From Silene conica (taxonomy: Eukaryota > Streptophyta > Magnoliopsida > Caryophyllales > Caryophyllaceae), in contig CM055312.2 of assembly GCA_029255685.2 (NCBI GenBank), forward strand, positions 82,218,369 to 82,282,368: DNA of 64,000 bases, given 5' to 3'. Within the stretch, counting starts at the first letter, position 1, and each line of letters begins with the position of its first letter. The notes under the pieces were generated by a model. The model saw nothing but the letters and a program-made list of their open reading frames with translations, was not told the origin of the DNA and did no database searches. Shown here piece after piece: positions 1-13,259 of this stretch. Position numbers and translations under genes: made by a program.

Positions 1-299
1 CAATGACTAAAGTCATACGGAGTAATACGTTTTGAGATTTTAAAAAACATTGGGTGATGAAAAAATTGACAAAAGAAAAACGAGTGTGATAGTAGGGATG
101 GTCGAAGAGAATGTAGGGCATGAAACATAAATACAAGTTGGAAGGTTCGTGGGCAAATTTGTGGAGGCCAACACCCACATCATTATATTCATTCTATGAC
201 TCCCTCATCTATCATCACATTACCACATGAGACAGATAATATAGTTATAGAGATTAAATCATTAAATAAATAAAAAGAGATAAAGTGCAGAGATCATCA
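1..299. other. 5' flank of GLYK
   Basis: Upstream region of the glycerate kinase gene, AT-rich. I see no other gene here. The promoter and transcription start cannot be placed from sequence alone. An in-frame GTG lies 15 bases before the ATG at 300, but plant nuclear genes rarely start at GTG. Confidence 0.4.
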
Positions 300-3200
300 A
301 TGGCGAATGTCCTCAACATCTTATCTCCCGCGTTGAAGTCGCCATCCTCATCACCTGATCTTTTCACTAACAAACCCTTCATTTCTTCGCCTATTAACTC
401 ACCTTTTCATTTCTCGCCTTCCGCTTCTTTTCCTTCTTCAGGTCATTCTTTGATTGATTCAGTATCAGTAATGTTGTCTTTTTACTCTTCAATTTCTCAT
501 TTTCTCTTGTCTTTTCCTTATTTTTCAGTCATTTAGCTACATATTTAGGTGATTTCTGATTATTTGATTGAGGCTCAGGAAGTGAACAATTCCAAGTATG
601 CTAAATTGTTCATTTTAAGGAAAATAAGTTTCGTTTGGGAATTAACAAGAGATTAAAATGTGGGTATACGGATTCTGTAGAGTATGTGCATGTGTTTCTG
701 TTACATATTCTGTTTTTAGATAATACTGTAGTTCTGTAGTAGGTAGTTATTGAGAACTGAGTATATGGTTATAGATAATGGTGATTCACCATTATCAATC
801 AAAGGGGCATCGGTTCCAACAAACTACTGAGGTACATTATTTTGTGTTGCAAGGAAATATGAGGCTCTACTTTCAAAGTATGTCTCCCCATCCAAACCAC
901 AAATTCTCGTTTCAATCCGTCATTATCCGTCTTAAGCGTAAGACGGGTTAAATACATACCAAATCACCTCACTTGTCACCTAGAAAATGGCAATTTTTTT
1001 GTCTTCATTGCCTCCACTTGGTAGTATTTGACCCGTACTGCATCCAATCCATGGCATTTCCTAATAAACCACCCAAAAAACCAAAAAATAACTCCTAAGG
1101 CAATGCTGCTTCTTGCTTGCCAATTTGAATCCTTTCCATTTCTTCCCCTCTTTTATGCCTTTCATAATCATCCGAATTTTGTTCAACAACCATCTAACAC
1201 TCAATTGTTTGGGGTGGAGACGAAATACTTATCTAAAATTGTTCCATTAGAGGACGTGGAGAGCTGGATTTTAGTCAAGTACAAGGACGCCAACAGGGCT
1301 ATAATTTTCAGGGATGGGGAGATTGGGCAAGACTTGTGGCTTCTGTTACAAAAATGACTTGTTTGTATATTCATTTTCATACTTTTTAACTTTTTGTTCG
1401 GTAAATTATGTCTGCAGGATGCCGCTGTTCATGGATAGAGGAGATCGGCTATACCAGCCATATGAACATGTACAGCAGTGCAAGAAGACAAAGCTATATT
1501 TACTCGGCTGTTCCACCAACTTCAGTGGCCGTTACCTCTGTACAGGACCTTTATGAATTTATATGTTCAGGTCCACTTTTAAATAAAGTAGGCTTGACCC
1601 GGGAAAATATTGGCGAGTCAATAGATAGATGGTTAACTTGTGGCTCACAACTTTGTAGACTATTTCAGCTCAACGAATTTAAACTAAATGATGCACAGAA
1701 AGTCAGAATCTTCCATTACTATATACCTGTCTTCTTATGGTGTGAAAATCAAATCTCTCAACATGCATCAACGTTCAAGGATGGAGAGGATCTTCCTCCT
1801 TTGATGGTAATGTTATATACATTTGCTTCCGTTGCTGTTGTGTATATAAGGACTCTGTCATCATCTGTTTCATGTTGCCTACCTTTTGTAGCAAACCGGT
1901 GCCGTGTCTTGTTTATTTTATTACTATAAGGAAGTACATTGTATAAAATTTTCAGGCCTGCTGTCTTAAGTAAGACTCTTTTGCAGATAGGATTTAGCGC
2001 TCCGCAGGGTTGCGGGAAGACAACACTTGTATATGCTCTTAATTTTCTTTTCTATGAAAGCGGCAGGTAATTTGCTGCAGATCAGAAATTTAATTTAAAT
2101 GACCATGGCTCATTTCAGAGCAATTGATGGAAGGAAGTGTGATATGTTTATCAAACTGATGACATGAAATTGTGCTAGGAATTGTGCTACGATATCCATT
2201 GATGATTTCTATTTGACGGCTGAAGGACAGGTATATGCTTTAGTGCCCCTTTTGAGGTCTGAATCTTGTTGCCATCTGCTGATAGAACTTCATGCAAAAT
2301 GTAGGCTAAACTAAGAGAAGCAAATCCAGGGAATAGACTTCTGGAGGTAGTGATCACCATGAATAGTCAACTTTCTGAGCGTGAATGTTTGTGCACTTAT
2401 TATGCTAAATCTCTAATTTCAGTTCCGGGGAAATGCTGGTAGTCATGATCTTTCGCTATCCATTGAAACAATTACAGCCTTGACCAAGCTAAATAAGGAA
2501 GGTATTACTCTACATTTCTGGTCTTTGGATAGGTTTGCCAAGTTTTTCTGTTATCGCTTGTCTGTTGGTGCACGCAAGTGCAAGTGTTTGGAACTTGTTG
2601 GTTCAAGTGCATATGAATGTTATTTGTCATCCTCCCTCGCTGTGCTGCACAAGACGGCAAGGTCTTAACTCTTATGTAGGAAAAGTCATTCCATCTTTGA
2701 AATCACATGCTTCTACTTCTCTACTCTTTATTGTTTGAATCCTTCCACAACATATATTTTAACTCCAATGAAAGTTGAAATATTTCAGGTATGAAGATGA
2801 AGATACCACGATATGATAAAGTGAGTACTAAAATGATTTGCAGTTACCTCCACTTCTCTCTTTTAAATCTTGTTTGAAGTCAATTAAACTATGTGCAGTC
2901 TGCATATACTGGGAGAGGCGACAGAGCGGATCCTTCAACATGGACAGAAGTTGAAGGGCCATTGACAGTAAGTACTTCTCTTTTTATCTTGATACTCAGA
3001 TGCCAATTCATGTCAACGTACTTGTTGGAGATTTTCTGTGATTGCTTTTGACCTTTATTGCTTTTTCAAGTTTTTGGGTTGAGTGGGTAGTTCTCATATA
3101 TAAAGGAAGCACCTTAGTCTGAAAAAGCGCACCTCGAGTACTCCTAAGGCGTGCCTTGGATGAGCACTAATTAAAACACCTCGGTGCATTTTAGGTGTGC

Positions 3201-5051
3201 GGTGTGCCATTTAGACGAGGCTCACTTTACATGATTCCTTGTACGCATTATTCCTAACTTTTACCCCTTTACATGTTAGCCAACATGAAAATTCCTAAAA
3301 AAAGGTTTTTGTTGCCCAATTTTTTTTGTAAATTACAAATTTGTTACTAAAAATAGGACGTCTTGTGTCCAAAAAGCATGTCCTTTGCGCCTTGTTGCCT
3401 CCAGTGCGCCGTGCGCCTCTTCAAACTAAGAAAGAAACTTAGAAGACTATAGTTTGGTGACCCATCAAAACAACCATTGTAGAAACGAGTTAAAATAAAC
3501 TAGAAAAACTTAGATCAAGGCGGTGCAAGAGAAAAAGAGAAACCCTAGGAATAATTAAGAGAGTTAACAAAACAAAAATCATCGAAACATAACAACTTTC
3601 CCGCGAAGGTTTTGGGTGCTACTGTTTCTACAAAAAAAAAATAGAGGATTGAACCATCTGATACAAGGTTTCTATATAGGTTTTCTACAAAAAAAAATAG
3701 AGGATTGAACCATCTGATACAAGGTTTCTATATAGGTTTGAGTCCATCACTAAAGCTATAAAGAAACTAATCACAGGGAAGTTAAGTTTCGTTGCAGCAT
3801 TTCACCTTTTGAAGCTTCACATTTATTCAGTTAAATACTCAATAAAGTTACTTTGATTGAATCAATTGACTTTCTCATCAACAATATATTACAGTTTATC
3901 CTTATACCTTGATTTGCATATCATCACCAATACATTGAACATAGTATACATCTCCAATGTGAGATACAAGTAACTAATTACTCAATTTTTTTTATAAGGG
4001 TGTATTCAACTAATATTATGGCTGTAATTTTCAAAACAAAATTAATAAGGCTGTAAGTTTCAAAATGTAGTTTTTATAAGGGTGTAATCAACAATATTCT
4101 CTTATTTAAATAAGATCTATCCTAGTTATTCAATATGTTGACATTGCGTAATTGTGTTATCTTGCCTGTTTAGGCTATATTGTTTGAGGGCTGGATGCTC
4201 GGTTTTAAGCCTCTTCCAGATGAAGCAGTCAAAGCTGTTGATCCACAGGTTAACTCTCTGATATATGACAAATACTGTACGTTTTCCACCTTCGTCAGCT
4301 ATCATGATTCTAGTCGGTATGGATTCTCATTGATGCAGCTAGAGATTGTAAATAAAAACCTACAAGCTTATTATGATGCATGGGACAAGTTTGTAAATGC
4401 GTGGATTGTCATCAAGATCAAAGACCCAAGCTGCGTCTATCAGTGGAGGCTCCAGGTTTCTCTTTCTTCTCATTTTGCACTTCTTTAACATTGTTATCTA
4501 TGAAGAAACCAGGAAACAAGTTTTTGTGAATTTACAGGCAGAACAGGCCATGAGAGCCGATGGAAAATCAACAATGACCGACGATGAGGTGGGATTCATA
4601 TACACTTTGTTTTCGACATTTTTACTCATTAATGAATCTTGTTTGAGAGTTGAGACAATGAGAGATGGTTGTACATATACCAAGTCATTATTTCAATTAC
4701 GAAATGAGAAATACAGCGTCAGTCGGTGTGCACAAGTGCAAGTGTTTGGAAACAAGATTCATCAAGTTTCCTATTCTAATTGCTAGGATTCAAAACTCGT
4801 TAACGTCAAATTTGATTTTATTACTCCTTGACACCAAAAAAAATCATCTAATTTTTTGTGGTATATGAAAAGTTTCCTCTGTTGAATACTTATAAAGGAT
4901 TTTTCAGGTGATGGATTTTGTTTCGCGTTACCTTCCGGCATACAAGGCTTACCTTCCAACACTGTACTCGGAAGGACCAAGTGGGTCAGATCGAGAAAGG
5001 ACCCTTGTCATTGAAATAGATGAAGGAAGGAACCCCATTCTTGCAGACTAG
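300..5051 (+). CDS. GLYK: D-glycerate 3-kinase, chloroplastic (12 exons)
   Basis: Phosphorylates D-glycerate to 3-phosphoglycerate with ATP in the chloroplast stroma, the final step of photorespiration. Exons: 300-441, 1418-1806, 1987-2066, 2179-2230, 2305-2346, 2423-2501, 2789-2820, 2899-2967, 4174-4248, 4339-4455, 4538-4588, 4908-5051; phase closes at every GT/AG border, giving 423 aa. Residues 1-48 are Ser/Pro-rich with no acidic residue before Asp20, like a transit peptide. The P-loop SAPQGCGKTT is at about 181-190, TISIDDFYL at about 208-216, then FRGNAGSHDL, GRGDRADPSTW and LFEGWMLGF, all characteristic of plant GLYK. The C-terminus ends shortly after YLPAYKAYLP. Length is close to the roughly 450 aa of the family. 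Intron 1 is 976 bp and intron 8 is 1206 bp with a tandem repeat. A hAT transposon starts 230 bp past the stop. The exon structure is intact with no frameshift, so the gene looks functional. Confidence 0.95.
3625..3738. repeat. 57-bp tandem duplication in GLYK intron 8
   Basis: Two nearly identical 57-bp copies, each starting TTTCTAC plus an A-run and ending TCTATATAGG, sit head to tail at 3625-3681 and 3682-3738. They differ mainly in the length of the A-run. This looks like a recent slippage or unequal-exchange duplication with no effect on splice sites. Confidence 0.85.
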
Positions 5052-5281
5052 ATTGTGTGTGTTGTTGTAAATTTGTATTACTGTCTTGGCTGTATAGATA
5101 CTTTTGTGTTCATATTCATTTGAGCTTTTCCACAATCTGTGTAATACTCGAAACTTTGTACATTAATCTACTTGATACGATTAATTGTACAATTATAAGG
5201 CCTTGGAGAAACTTTTGAAGATTTGTTGAGCAAATTTATGAATCCCGGAGGCAAATATGCCCTAGAGTTCCCCCAATCAAC

Positions 5282-8200
5282 CAGTGGCGTTTTTTTGGGT
5301 GCAGCGGGTGCACCCGCCCCCCTTAGAAAAAAAAGTGAATTTTTTTAAGAAAAAAGTGTATTTGTAATACACTCACGCTTGACTTCCTCTTCTCTAATTC
5401 TCTTCCCAAAAAGAAGGCCTCTCTTCTTATTCATCTCTCCTCATTCCTCTCTCCCCATTCCTCAATTCACCTAAGTCCTATCCTAGTAACCTCATGCAGT
5501 CACGGTTCCTACCGACTACCGTCGGCGTTCACCGGGCACCAGTCCACCGTGAGACCTATCTCAAACAAGGTATTTTCCCTAATCTAAAACTGAAACCCTA
5601 AATTGACAAATTACAAATCCCCATTTCGAATTTTGTAGAATTGTTGTCATAGTGTGTTGTGTGCAATTTCTGCTATTATTTTTAATTGAATGAATTTTGC
5701 TTGATAACTTAATAGGTTTGATAATAATCTAATAGAATTTGGAAATTGGGATTATGGACTGGAAATTTGGAAAGCATGATATTGATATTGTGATGCAGTA
5801 ACGGATTGATGTTCATATTAAGTTGATTGTTAAATGAATTAAGTTGAATTTGGAATTAATTTGGAAACCTGGAAATTGAATGAATTAAGTTATGACGGAG
5901 TGATGTACATATTATTATATTAAGTTGATTGTTGAATGAATTCAGTTGAATAAGGAATCAATTTGGAATCTTGGAAATTGATAACTTAATTAAATTGAAT
6001 GAATTAAGTTGTAGTGCTGTACATGGCAGAATGTAAATTGATTTCAATTTTTTGAATTTTGTCTAACAGAGCTGTATGGCATTTTAGAGGACTGTTCTAT
6101 AATTACTTACTTGTATCTGGTTTTATTCATGACTAGATGAAGAAGAGAAAGTATAAAAGTGGACTTATATTGACTTCTTTGATTGGTGGTGGGACGTCCC
6201 AAAAGTCTAGTTCCTCTCCCTCTCTACATCAAACTGTACCTCAAAGTGGAGTCCTTGATGAAATATATACTACTCAAGAAGAACAAGTGGTCCCGTCGGA
6301 AGATAGTCATGATACACCACAAAATGAAACAAGAACAAATGATCAAAATGCTCTTGTCAATGAGGAATTTGTGTATGATTCTGATATTTTTCCTTGTGAT
6401 CCTGGGAAAAGAATCCCATATCATCCTATCCTCCTAATGATCAAGATATGATAAGGAGGGGATTCATCAGTAAGGGGATGTTTCAACCTCGTAATCATTT
6501 CTTCCCTCAAACTGAATTTGGAACTCAACATAATCCTTGTAAGCGTCAATTTAAAGAAGCTTGGTATGACAAGTACAATTGGCTTGAATATAGCATTGAA
6601 AAAAAAAGATGCAGCCTTTTGTTTTGTGTGCTACTTGTTTAAGGACAAAACAAGTATTCCGGGAAATGATAAATTTGTGAGAGATGGGTTTAAAAGTTGG
6701 AATCGAGCTCATGAAAGATTTCAAAAACATATTGGCTAGAGTGTTATCAGTACTCATAAACAAGCTCAAGAGAAATATGATTTTTTCAATTCCCCATAAT
6801 CATCCATCATTGAAAATTTCAATAAGATAAGCAAGGAAGTTTCTATTCTTTACAAAGCTCGCTTGACTCACTCGCTTGATTGTTTGAAGTTCCTGTTGCG
6901 CAAAGGCTTAGCATTTCGTGGGCACGATGAATCTAAAACTTCAAGTAATAAAGGTAACTTTCGTGAACTTTTGCAATGGCTTGCGGAAAAAGATGAGAAT
7001 GTCAATAAGGGTGTTAAAAAATGCTCTTAAAAAATCAAAACTGATTTGTCTTGAAATCAAAATAGATCTTATTCATGATTGTGCTAAGGAAACTACTAAA
7101 TTGATTCTTGATGAGCTTGATGATGACTATTTTGCAATTTTAGCCGATGAATCGAGTGATGTGTCTTATAAGGAGCAGTTGGCCATTTGTTTACGTTTTG
7201 TTGATAAAAGGGGGCGTCTCTGAAAGCTTTCTTGGTGTGGTGAAAATGAAGAATATTTGTTCTTTATCACTTAAAGTAGCAATTAAAAAGATGATCGAGG
7301 ATAACAAACTAAGCATGTCTAGAATCCGTGGTCAAGGTTATGACGGAGCTAGTAACATGAGAGGTGAAATTAATGGTCTCAAAACTTTGATTATGAGCGA
7401 AACTCCATCCGCTTATTATGTTCATTGTTTTGCTCATCAACTTCAATTGACTCATGTTGTCGTTGCTAAGGAAAATGTTGATTGCACACGGTTTTTTGAA
7501 CAAGTTGGTTTTTTGTTGAATCTTATGGGAATTTCTTGTAAGCAGAAAGAAATGCTTCGAGAAGTTCAAGCTAAAAAAATTCTAGAAAATTTGGAATTGA
7601 ATGAAAAGAAAAGTGGGACAGGTTTGAATCAAGAGCTTAGTTTACCTAGACCAGGTGATACTCGTTGGAGTTCTTACTATAGAACAATCTTAAACATGAT
7701 GTCGTTGTACCCTTCTATCTTTGAAGTACTTCTGATAGTTGGAAAAACTGGTCATCATGATGATCAGTTAAAAGCTCAAACGGTGATGGCTTCTTTTGAG
7801 TCATTTCAATTTGTCTTTATGGCTCGATTGATGATTGTTATATTCGGGTACACGAATGAATTGTGTCAAGCTTGGCAAAGAAGAGATCGAGATATCGTGA
7901 ATGCCATGACATTTGTTCGGTTGACTAAAGATAGATTGCTAAAGATCGGAGAAGATAGTTGGGAACATTTTTTGGAAGGTGTGACTTCTTCTTGTGCCAA
8001 AAATAATATTGAGGTTCCTCAAATGGATGATAGTTAATGTCCCCCAGGGAGATCAAGACGTTATTTTGAAAAAGTTACAAATATTCACCGATTACGGTAT
8101 GATATATTTGTAAGCATCATTGATTTGCAACTCCAAGAATTAAACGATCGATTTTGATGAGGTAAACATGGAGTTACTTATTTGCATGTCATGTTTTAAC

Positions 8201-8777
8201 CCCATCAATTCTTTTGCGGCTTTTGATATGACAAAGTTAATTAGACTTGCCGAGTTTTATCCGGATAGTTTCTCTTCAACTGATAGAACGAGACTTGAAT
8301 TTCAACTTGATCATTTTATTGACGATATGCGGAGTGATGCAAGATTTGCAAGTTTACAAGACATTGGTCAACTTTCCGTGATGCTTGTTTCAACAAATAA
8401 GCATTCTTATTATCAACTAGTCTATCTACTTCTACGACTAGTATTGATTCTTCCGGTGGCTAGCGTTAGTGTGGAACGAGTTTTCTCTGCTATAACTTAC
8501 GTGAAGAACAAGCTGAGAAATAGCATGGGTGATCAACTATTGAATGATAGCTTGGTAACATTCATTGAAAGAGATTTTTTTTCTCGAGTTGATAATGATG
8601 ACATAATAGATCGCTATCAAGGCAAGAAAACACGAAGTTGTTTATTACCTCCCCGTCCCTTAAAGTAAAGATGTAATTTGAAATAATTGTATTTTGGATA
8701 CTTTTTATAAAATTATGTAGCAATCATGAAATTTTAATTTCCGCACCCTCTTTCCCGCAATCCAAGATACGCCTCTG
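5282..8777 (+). mobile_element. hAT DNA transposon, ZMYM1/TTF-finger type, 3.5 kb
   Basis: Flanked by a perfect 8-bp target duplication CAATCAAC (5274-5281 and 8778-8785), the size made by hAT transposases. The terminal inverted repeats are imperfect: the left end reads CAGTGGCGTTTTTTTGGG and the reverse complement of the right end reads CAGAGGCGTATCTTGGA (about 15 of the first 21 bases match). Inside is a broken transposase gene. The element landed 230 bp past the GLYK stop codon, probably in or just after its 3' untranslated region. Exact borders, inverted repeats and target duplication together make the call firm. Confidence 0.93.
6137..8668 (+). pseudogene. hAT transposase (TTF-type zinc finger, DUF4371, C-terminal dimerisation), frameshifted
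   Basis: Coding matter in the family order but spread over all three frames. An N-terminal part (6137-6451) is followed by a TTF-type zinc-finger region with KRQFKEAWYDKYNWLEYS and DAAFCFVCYLFKD (6448-6739). The catalytic body has SRIRGQGYDGASNMRGE, VHCFAHQLQL and PRPGDTRWSSYY (7147-8037). The dimerisation tail LPVASVSVERVFSAI is at 8168-8668. Frame shifts are visible near 6420-6450, near the A-run at about 6600, between 6739 and 6918, and near 7205-7220, with a stop at 8035-8037. These are too many to be introns, since splice borders are lacking at the breaks. No functional transposase can come from this copy. Confidence 0.88.
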
Positions 8778-9380
8778 CAATCAACAAATGGTAGAATGAT
8801 CCAATTAACCAAACAACACGAGATACTCAGATACCCCATGACTAGAGTCACTTGACAACATTGTCATATTGACACAAGTCACAAGGCACAGATGACACAC
8901 ATTCATAACTACTATTTCACAACTACCCAAAGAACAAAGGCTACTAGGTCATCCCCAAGCAAGGTCGCGACTTTGGGTATATGTGATAGCCTGCAAACCA
9001 TGTATATCAGGTAAGCCACTCGAGAGTGACAGACTCGGAGTCTATTTAGGCATGGACTCGGACCAAGAATCCTCCACAAGATTTTGCTCTTGGAGAGGCT
9101 TGAACCCGGGTCTTCTAGGAATTTCGCTCAAGTTTTAAGCACTAGATTCCACCCTTGCGGGTAGTTTATTACATTATTTGGTGGATGGAAAATGTAGTAG
9201 ATGATTGGAAATGTTGGAAAATGGAAAACTAGTAGAAAATGATTGGGTTGATGTCCCGTGACCTTCTGCTTGGGAGGGTGAAAGTGGGTATAATTGTGAT
9301 ACTTTTTTTTATGACGAAGGGGTTGAATCCCCGGGGTCCATGTATTCCCGCACCACCGCATTGACCATGAAAGGCCAACT

Positions 9381-9455
9381 AGTCGAACCTGGAACCTCTT
9401 AACTCATGCATTTCTGCAAACTGTAAGTTAAACCTGGGCTAACACCACTTGGTTA
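9381..9455 (-). mobile_element. possible tRNA-derived SINE head
   Basis: On the - strand an A-box-like TAACCAAGTGG (9445-9455) is followed about 55 bp later by a B-box-like GGTTCGACT (9381-9389), the internal pol III promoter layout of plant SINEs. The body would run leftwards towards about 9130. A second B-box-like GGTTCAAGCC lies at about 9100. No poly(A) tail or target duplication was identified, so this is tentative. Confidence 0.33.
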
Positions 9456-9514
9456 ATTGTTATACTCTTTTATTAGACTCACATATTAAAAAAATTTAAA
9501 ATATAGGTGTACTT

Positions 9515-9675
9515 CGATTCAATATCACATGTTATACCAAACAATGTCACAACTTACACTAAAAAACGTGTTATTTAAAAAAACGGTATAAAAAATATTA
9601 GGTGGAGTTAGATTCAATATCACACGTTATACTAAACAAACAATATCACAACTTACACTAAAAAAAACGTGTTAC
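9515..9675. repeat. imperfect tandem duplication, period about 97 bp
   Basis: Two diverged copies of a block running from GATTCAATATCACA through CACAACTTACACTAAAAAA to a CGTGTTA-like end, at about 9515-9575 and 9610-9675. No coding potential. It lies directly left of the Harbinger element and may belong to an older repeat. Confidence 0.55.
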
Positions 9676-9926
9676 TTAAAAACAAATTGTGATACTAAGG
9701 CCCTGTTCTTTTGGACTGAAACTGAACTGAACTGAATTTATAGGAACTGAACTGAACTTATAGGATCCGAACTGAACTTATAGGAACTGAACCGAACTGA
9801 ACTTATAGGAACTGAACTGAACTTATAGGATCTGAACTGAACTTAACTTAACTGAACTTATAAGATATGAACTGAACTGAATTTATAAGATCCGAATTTA
9901 ATTAACTTAATTTCATTTAAGTTAAC

Positions 9927-10031
<105 letters not shown>

Positions 10032-10346
10032 CCAAGAGAAGACATTGATAAAAGATAGTCTAAAACACAAGGTAATATAAATATTTTTCATTTTATATAC
10101 AATGGTTTGTTCATAATTTATACATTATACTACGATTATATTACGATAAAAAATAATCCACATATTACAATTTTTTCTAACCATTTATTTCCATATTATC
10201 ATAATCATCATCTACTTCATCTTCATTATCAATATCACTGTCGACAAATAATCCATAGACTCGCCAAATATTGTTGACTATGTTGCTTCGTACCTTATAC
10301 ACGGCCGTCTTCCGCTTTTATAAAACATGCCCGAATCTAATGTTCC

Positions 10347-10589
10347 TTAAATGTTCACATCATGTTGTATAATTCCAAGAGCGTGCATTCTTATAAAATT
10401 ATGGAGGGTGAATGTTGAAACAATTATCAATATTTGATAATTATATGATATTTGGGGCATGATTTTTAACACCTTCCACCTTTTCTTTAATTGACCAAAC
10501 GACATTTCAGCTTTCATTCTCGATGATGAATGTCGATAGTTGAAGTATTCTACCCTTCCTTCATGCGGTCTATACTCGTATTCGGGCAT
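10347..10589 (-). pseudogene. Harbinger transposase C-terminal fragment (DDE_Tnp_4 / HARBI1-like)
   Basis: An 80-codon frame with FNYRHSSSRMKAEMSFGQLK followed by RWKVLKIMP and TLHNFIRMHA. This is the end of the PIF/Harbinger nuclease domain, where the final acidic residue and the LHNFIR signature lie. The N-terminal DDE part is missing, and family members are usually 350-450 aa. It is enclosed by the Harbinger termini, so it is the remnant of that element's own gene. Confidence 0.8.
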
Positions 10590-11040
10590 ATAGCATTAGG
10601 GTGAGCGTGTAAGGTCGTTTGGTATTAATGAGATAATAAAAACGGGTACAGTTATTATTAATTTCTTCTTGTTTTTTTTTTTTAAATAGCGTGTATCGAA
10701 TAATTAAAGCGAAATGTTTTTTTATCGGTTGTTAAAATAATACTTCATATATAGCTTTTTTGAATTGAATTTATATGAGCTGAACTGAACTGAATTGAAC
10801 TGAACTGAACTTATAACTGAACTGAACTGAATTTATAGGAACTGAACTTAACTTAACTGAACTTTAGGAACTGAACTCACTAAACTGAACTTATGGGATC
10901 TAAACTGAACTGAACTTATAAGAACTGAACTTATAAGAACTGAACTTATAAGAACTGAACTTATAGAAACTGAACTGAACTTATAGAATCTGAAATAAAC
11001 TTAAATTAAATGAGTTGAAGTCCAAAAGAACATGGTCTAA

Positions 11041-13259
11041 CTCACCTACTTGCAATGCAGAAAACGGCATCCTTAAAGACCAAATCCCTACAACAGAAAC
11101 AGTACCACAGTAGCCAGATATAATCATAACAAACCAATAACATCAACCTACTAAAACTTATAATAGCAAACTGGAAGACATTATAAACGCCCACATCTTC
11201 ACAAAATCCACCAGCATTATACTAAATCAATGCTTGCAACCAAGGGAGTAGATTCAACTGTGTTGTACCACACTATCAAGTTATACCAAATTTCCACAAT
11301 GTTACTTGACATCACACCAATTTATAAGAATTTTGAGAATCAGGAGAAAAATTACATGTTACACACTCATCCGCCACCATACTTCTTCATAAACCAACCT
11401 GCAGCATCTCTGTTAACCATCTCGGAATCAAAATCACTCCTCACTCGACCCCAGTTTCGCGCCAAACATTCACATTATAGTTAACCATCAGCGTTAGTTT
11501 ATTCAACCAACGGCCCACAAAACGACGACATAACTGACCCTGCTCCACCACTCACACCACCGCCACAATTCTCTCTTTGTTCAACAACAATCAGCAATCT
11601 CCAATCACCCTTACACGAAATTGATATATCTGATTACTATATTGATACATCTCAAACCATTTATAATTTACCTAATAAATAATTTTGAATATCTATGTTA
11701 GATATATTAAAATATTAGTTAGATTACTTAGATACATTAAACATTAAAGTAGGTACATTAAAATAAGCGAGCGAAAGTGAAGGAGAGAAGCTCAAGGACC
11801 GAAGGTTGTTGTCCGAACAACCATCGTCTACCCTATTTTCAGACACCAAATTTGTACTCCCACTTTCTTTCGTCTGGATTCTTGTGCGAGTAACAACTAA
11901 ACACACGTCAATTGAGTCATTGATAGAAACGAAACGAGTATTTGTCGGCGTCGATTGACGCGTGATCATGAGTGTCGGGAAGGGGAGAAATAAGGCGAAA
12001 AGGTGAAGATAAACATACTGAAACAGGGATAGGAGAAGTCGTCGGCCTCTAGTGGTGGTCGAGGTGCTCGTCAGCGTCGACTGGTAGGGGTGATGGCTGC
12101 TGGTCGTGGTGGTCGTCGGCCTCCACTGGTGATGGAGGACGAGGTTGGGTAGGATTAGATTTGGGATGTTTTTGTTCAATAGTAAGTCTTGTTTGCGATC
12201 GCCGTCACAAATGAGAATTTGTGTTTCAATTGTGTTGACTTTGATATGAAATGGCAATCACACAGTGACTTGTTTATTAAATTTACACAAGTTAATCCGT
12301 TTTCTCGGAGCGTTCGTTCTCAACTAAATCTAGAGGTTGATTATCTTAAATATTATCCATTACAAATGAAAATTTGTGATTAATTTAATTCTTTCATTTT
12401 TACTGTGCTATATTTTCAGACAAGGTCTTGTTGTCAAGTCCATCTACAATTTGGACTTTGGGATAAATTCGACATTTTGCATGCGAGTGGACAATCCCCA
12501 ACTTGAGTTGGCCAAGGTAAGAGGAAATATCAATCCACTGATTTAGCTCCATCCAAAACCAAACCAAATGACCCATTTACCAGTTTAACATAAGCAGTCC
12601 ACTGGCATTTTGCTAATAAATCAAGTAGTTAATAATCACAATCAAAATTGTAGAACCAAGGTTGATAATCCAGTAGTACTCCGTACTTACTAAGAGACGC
12701 TAAAACAAATTTGAAAAGGTAATGCAGTTCCAAAGAGATCCAAATAGCTTCAATAGTCAGCAATTCAAAAGCATGAAACCTAATCTACTTATCGTATGAC
12801 CCAAAAAATTTAATAATCAATTTATACAAGATAAATAAATCTCTAAGAAAATTAGGAAAGGAATACAACAATATGGAAGGAACCTCCCATGCCCAAAAAC
12901 TTCTAACCCCTCTCATGTCATTTGAAACAAGTATCAAACTCAAGATGCAAACTACGCAAGTTATGCCACTCTCCAAGGGAGAAAAATAAAATATAGAAAT
13001 TCTAGTGACAACTGACCTTATACACACATCCATGAAGTGTGTTGATAACCACGACCACCAAATAAATCGCACAGCTAACTTTAGGCCATTCGTTGATTTC
13101 AAAAAACGTGATAATCATTTGATACAAGCAAGGAACAATTCCCTTTGATTTGGAGAAGTATGCCCTTTCCCTACTCGACAATCCAAGCAAACTCACGTTT
13201 CCGATAGGTACATCTTATCCTCACAAATTAGTCTTTGCTTAGCAGTGATGACAAACCAC
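11041..13259. other. intergenic region between convergent genes; 3' region of NAA15
   Basis: No supported gene. Frames of up to 177 codons here (for example 11724-12257, - strand) are low-complexity Thr/Ser/Leu-rich and lack recognisable domains. One exon-like block on the + strand at 12420-12515 is bounded by TTTTCAG and AAG|GTAAGA and reads through 32 codons (QGLVVKSIYNLDFGINSTFC then MRVDNPQLELAK), but no partner exon was found. The stretch next to 13259 is presumably the NAA15 3' untranslated region. Confidence 0.5.

Noticed and set aside
1028..1556. Open frames in the first GLYK intron (109 and 80 codons)
   Set aside because: The spliced GLYK frame closes exactly from 441 to 1418, and these frames give no known domain.
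11724..12257. 177-codon frame on the - strand
   Set aside because: Thr/Ser/Leu-rich low complexity, no domain, no splice context, in the intergenic gap.
12785..13196. Frames of 105 and 64 codons just beyond the NAA15 stop
   Set aside because: The NAA15 stop at 13260-13262 is firm. These are probably 3' untranslated sequence, without domain similarity.
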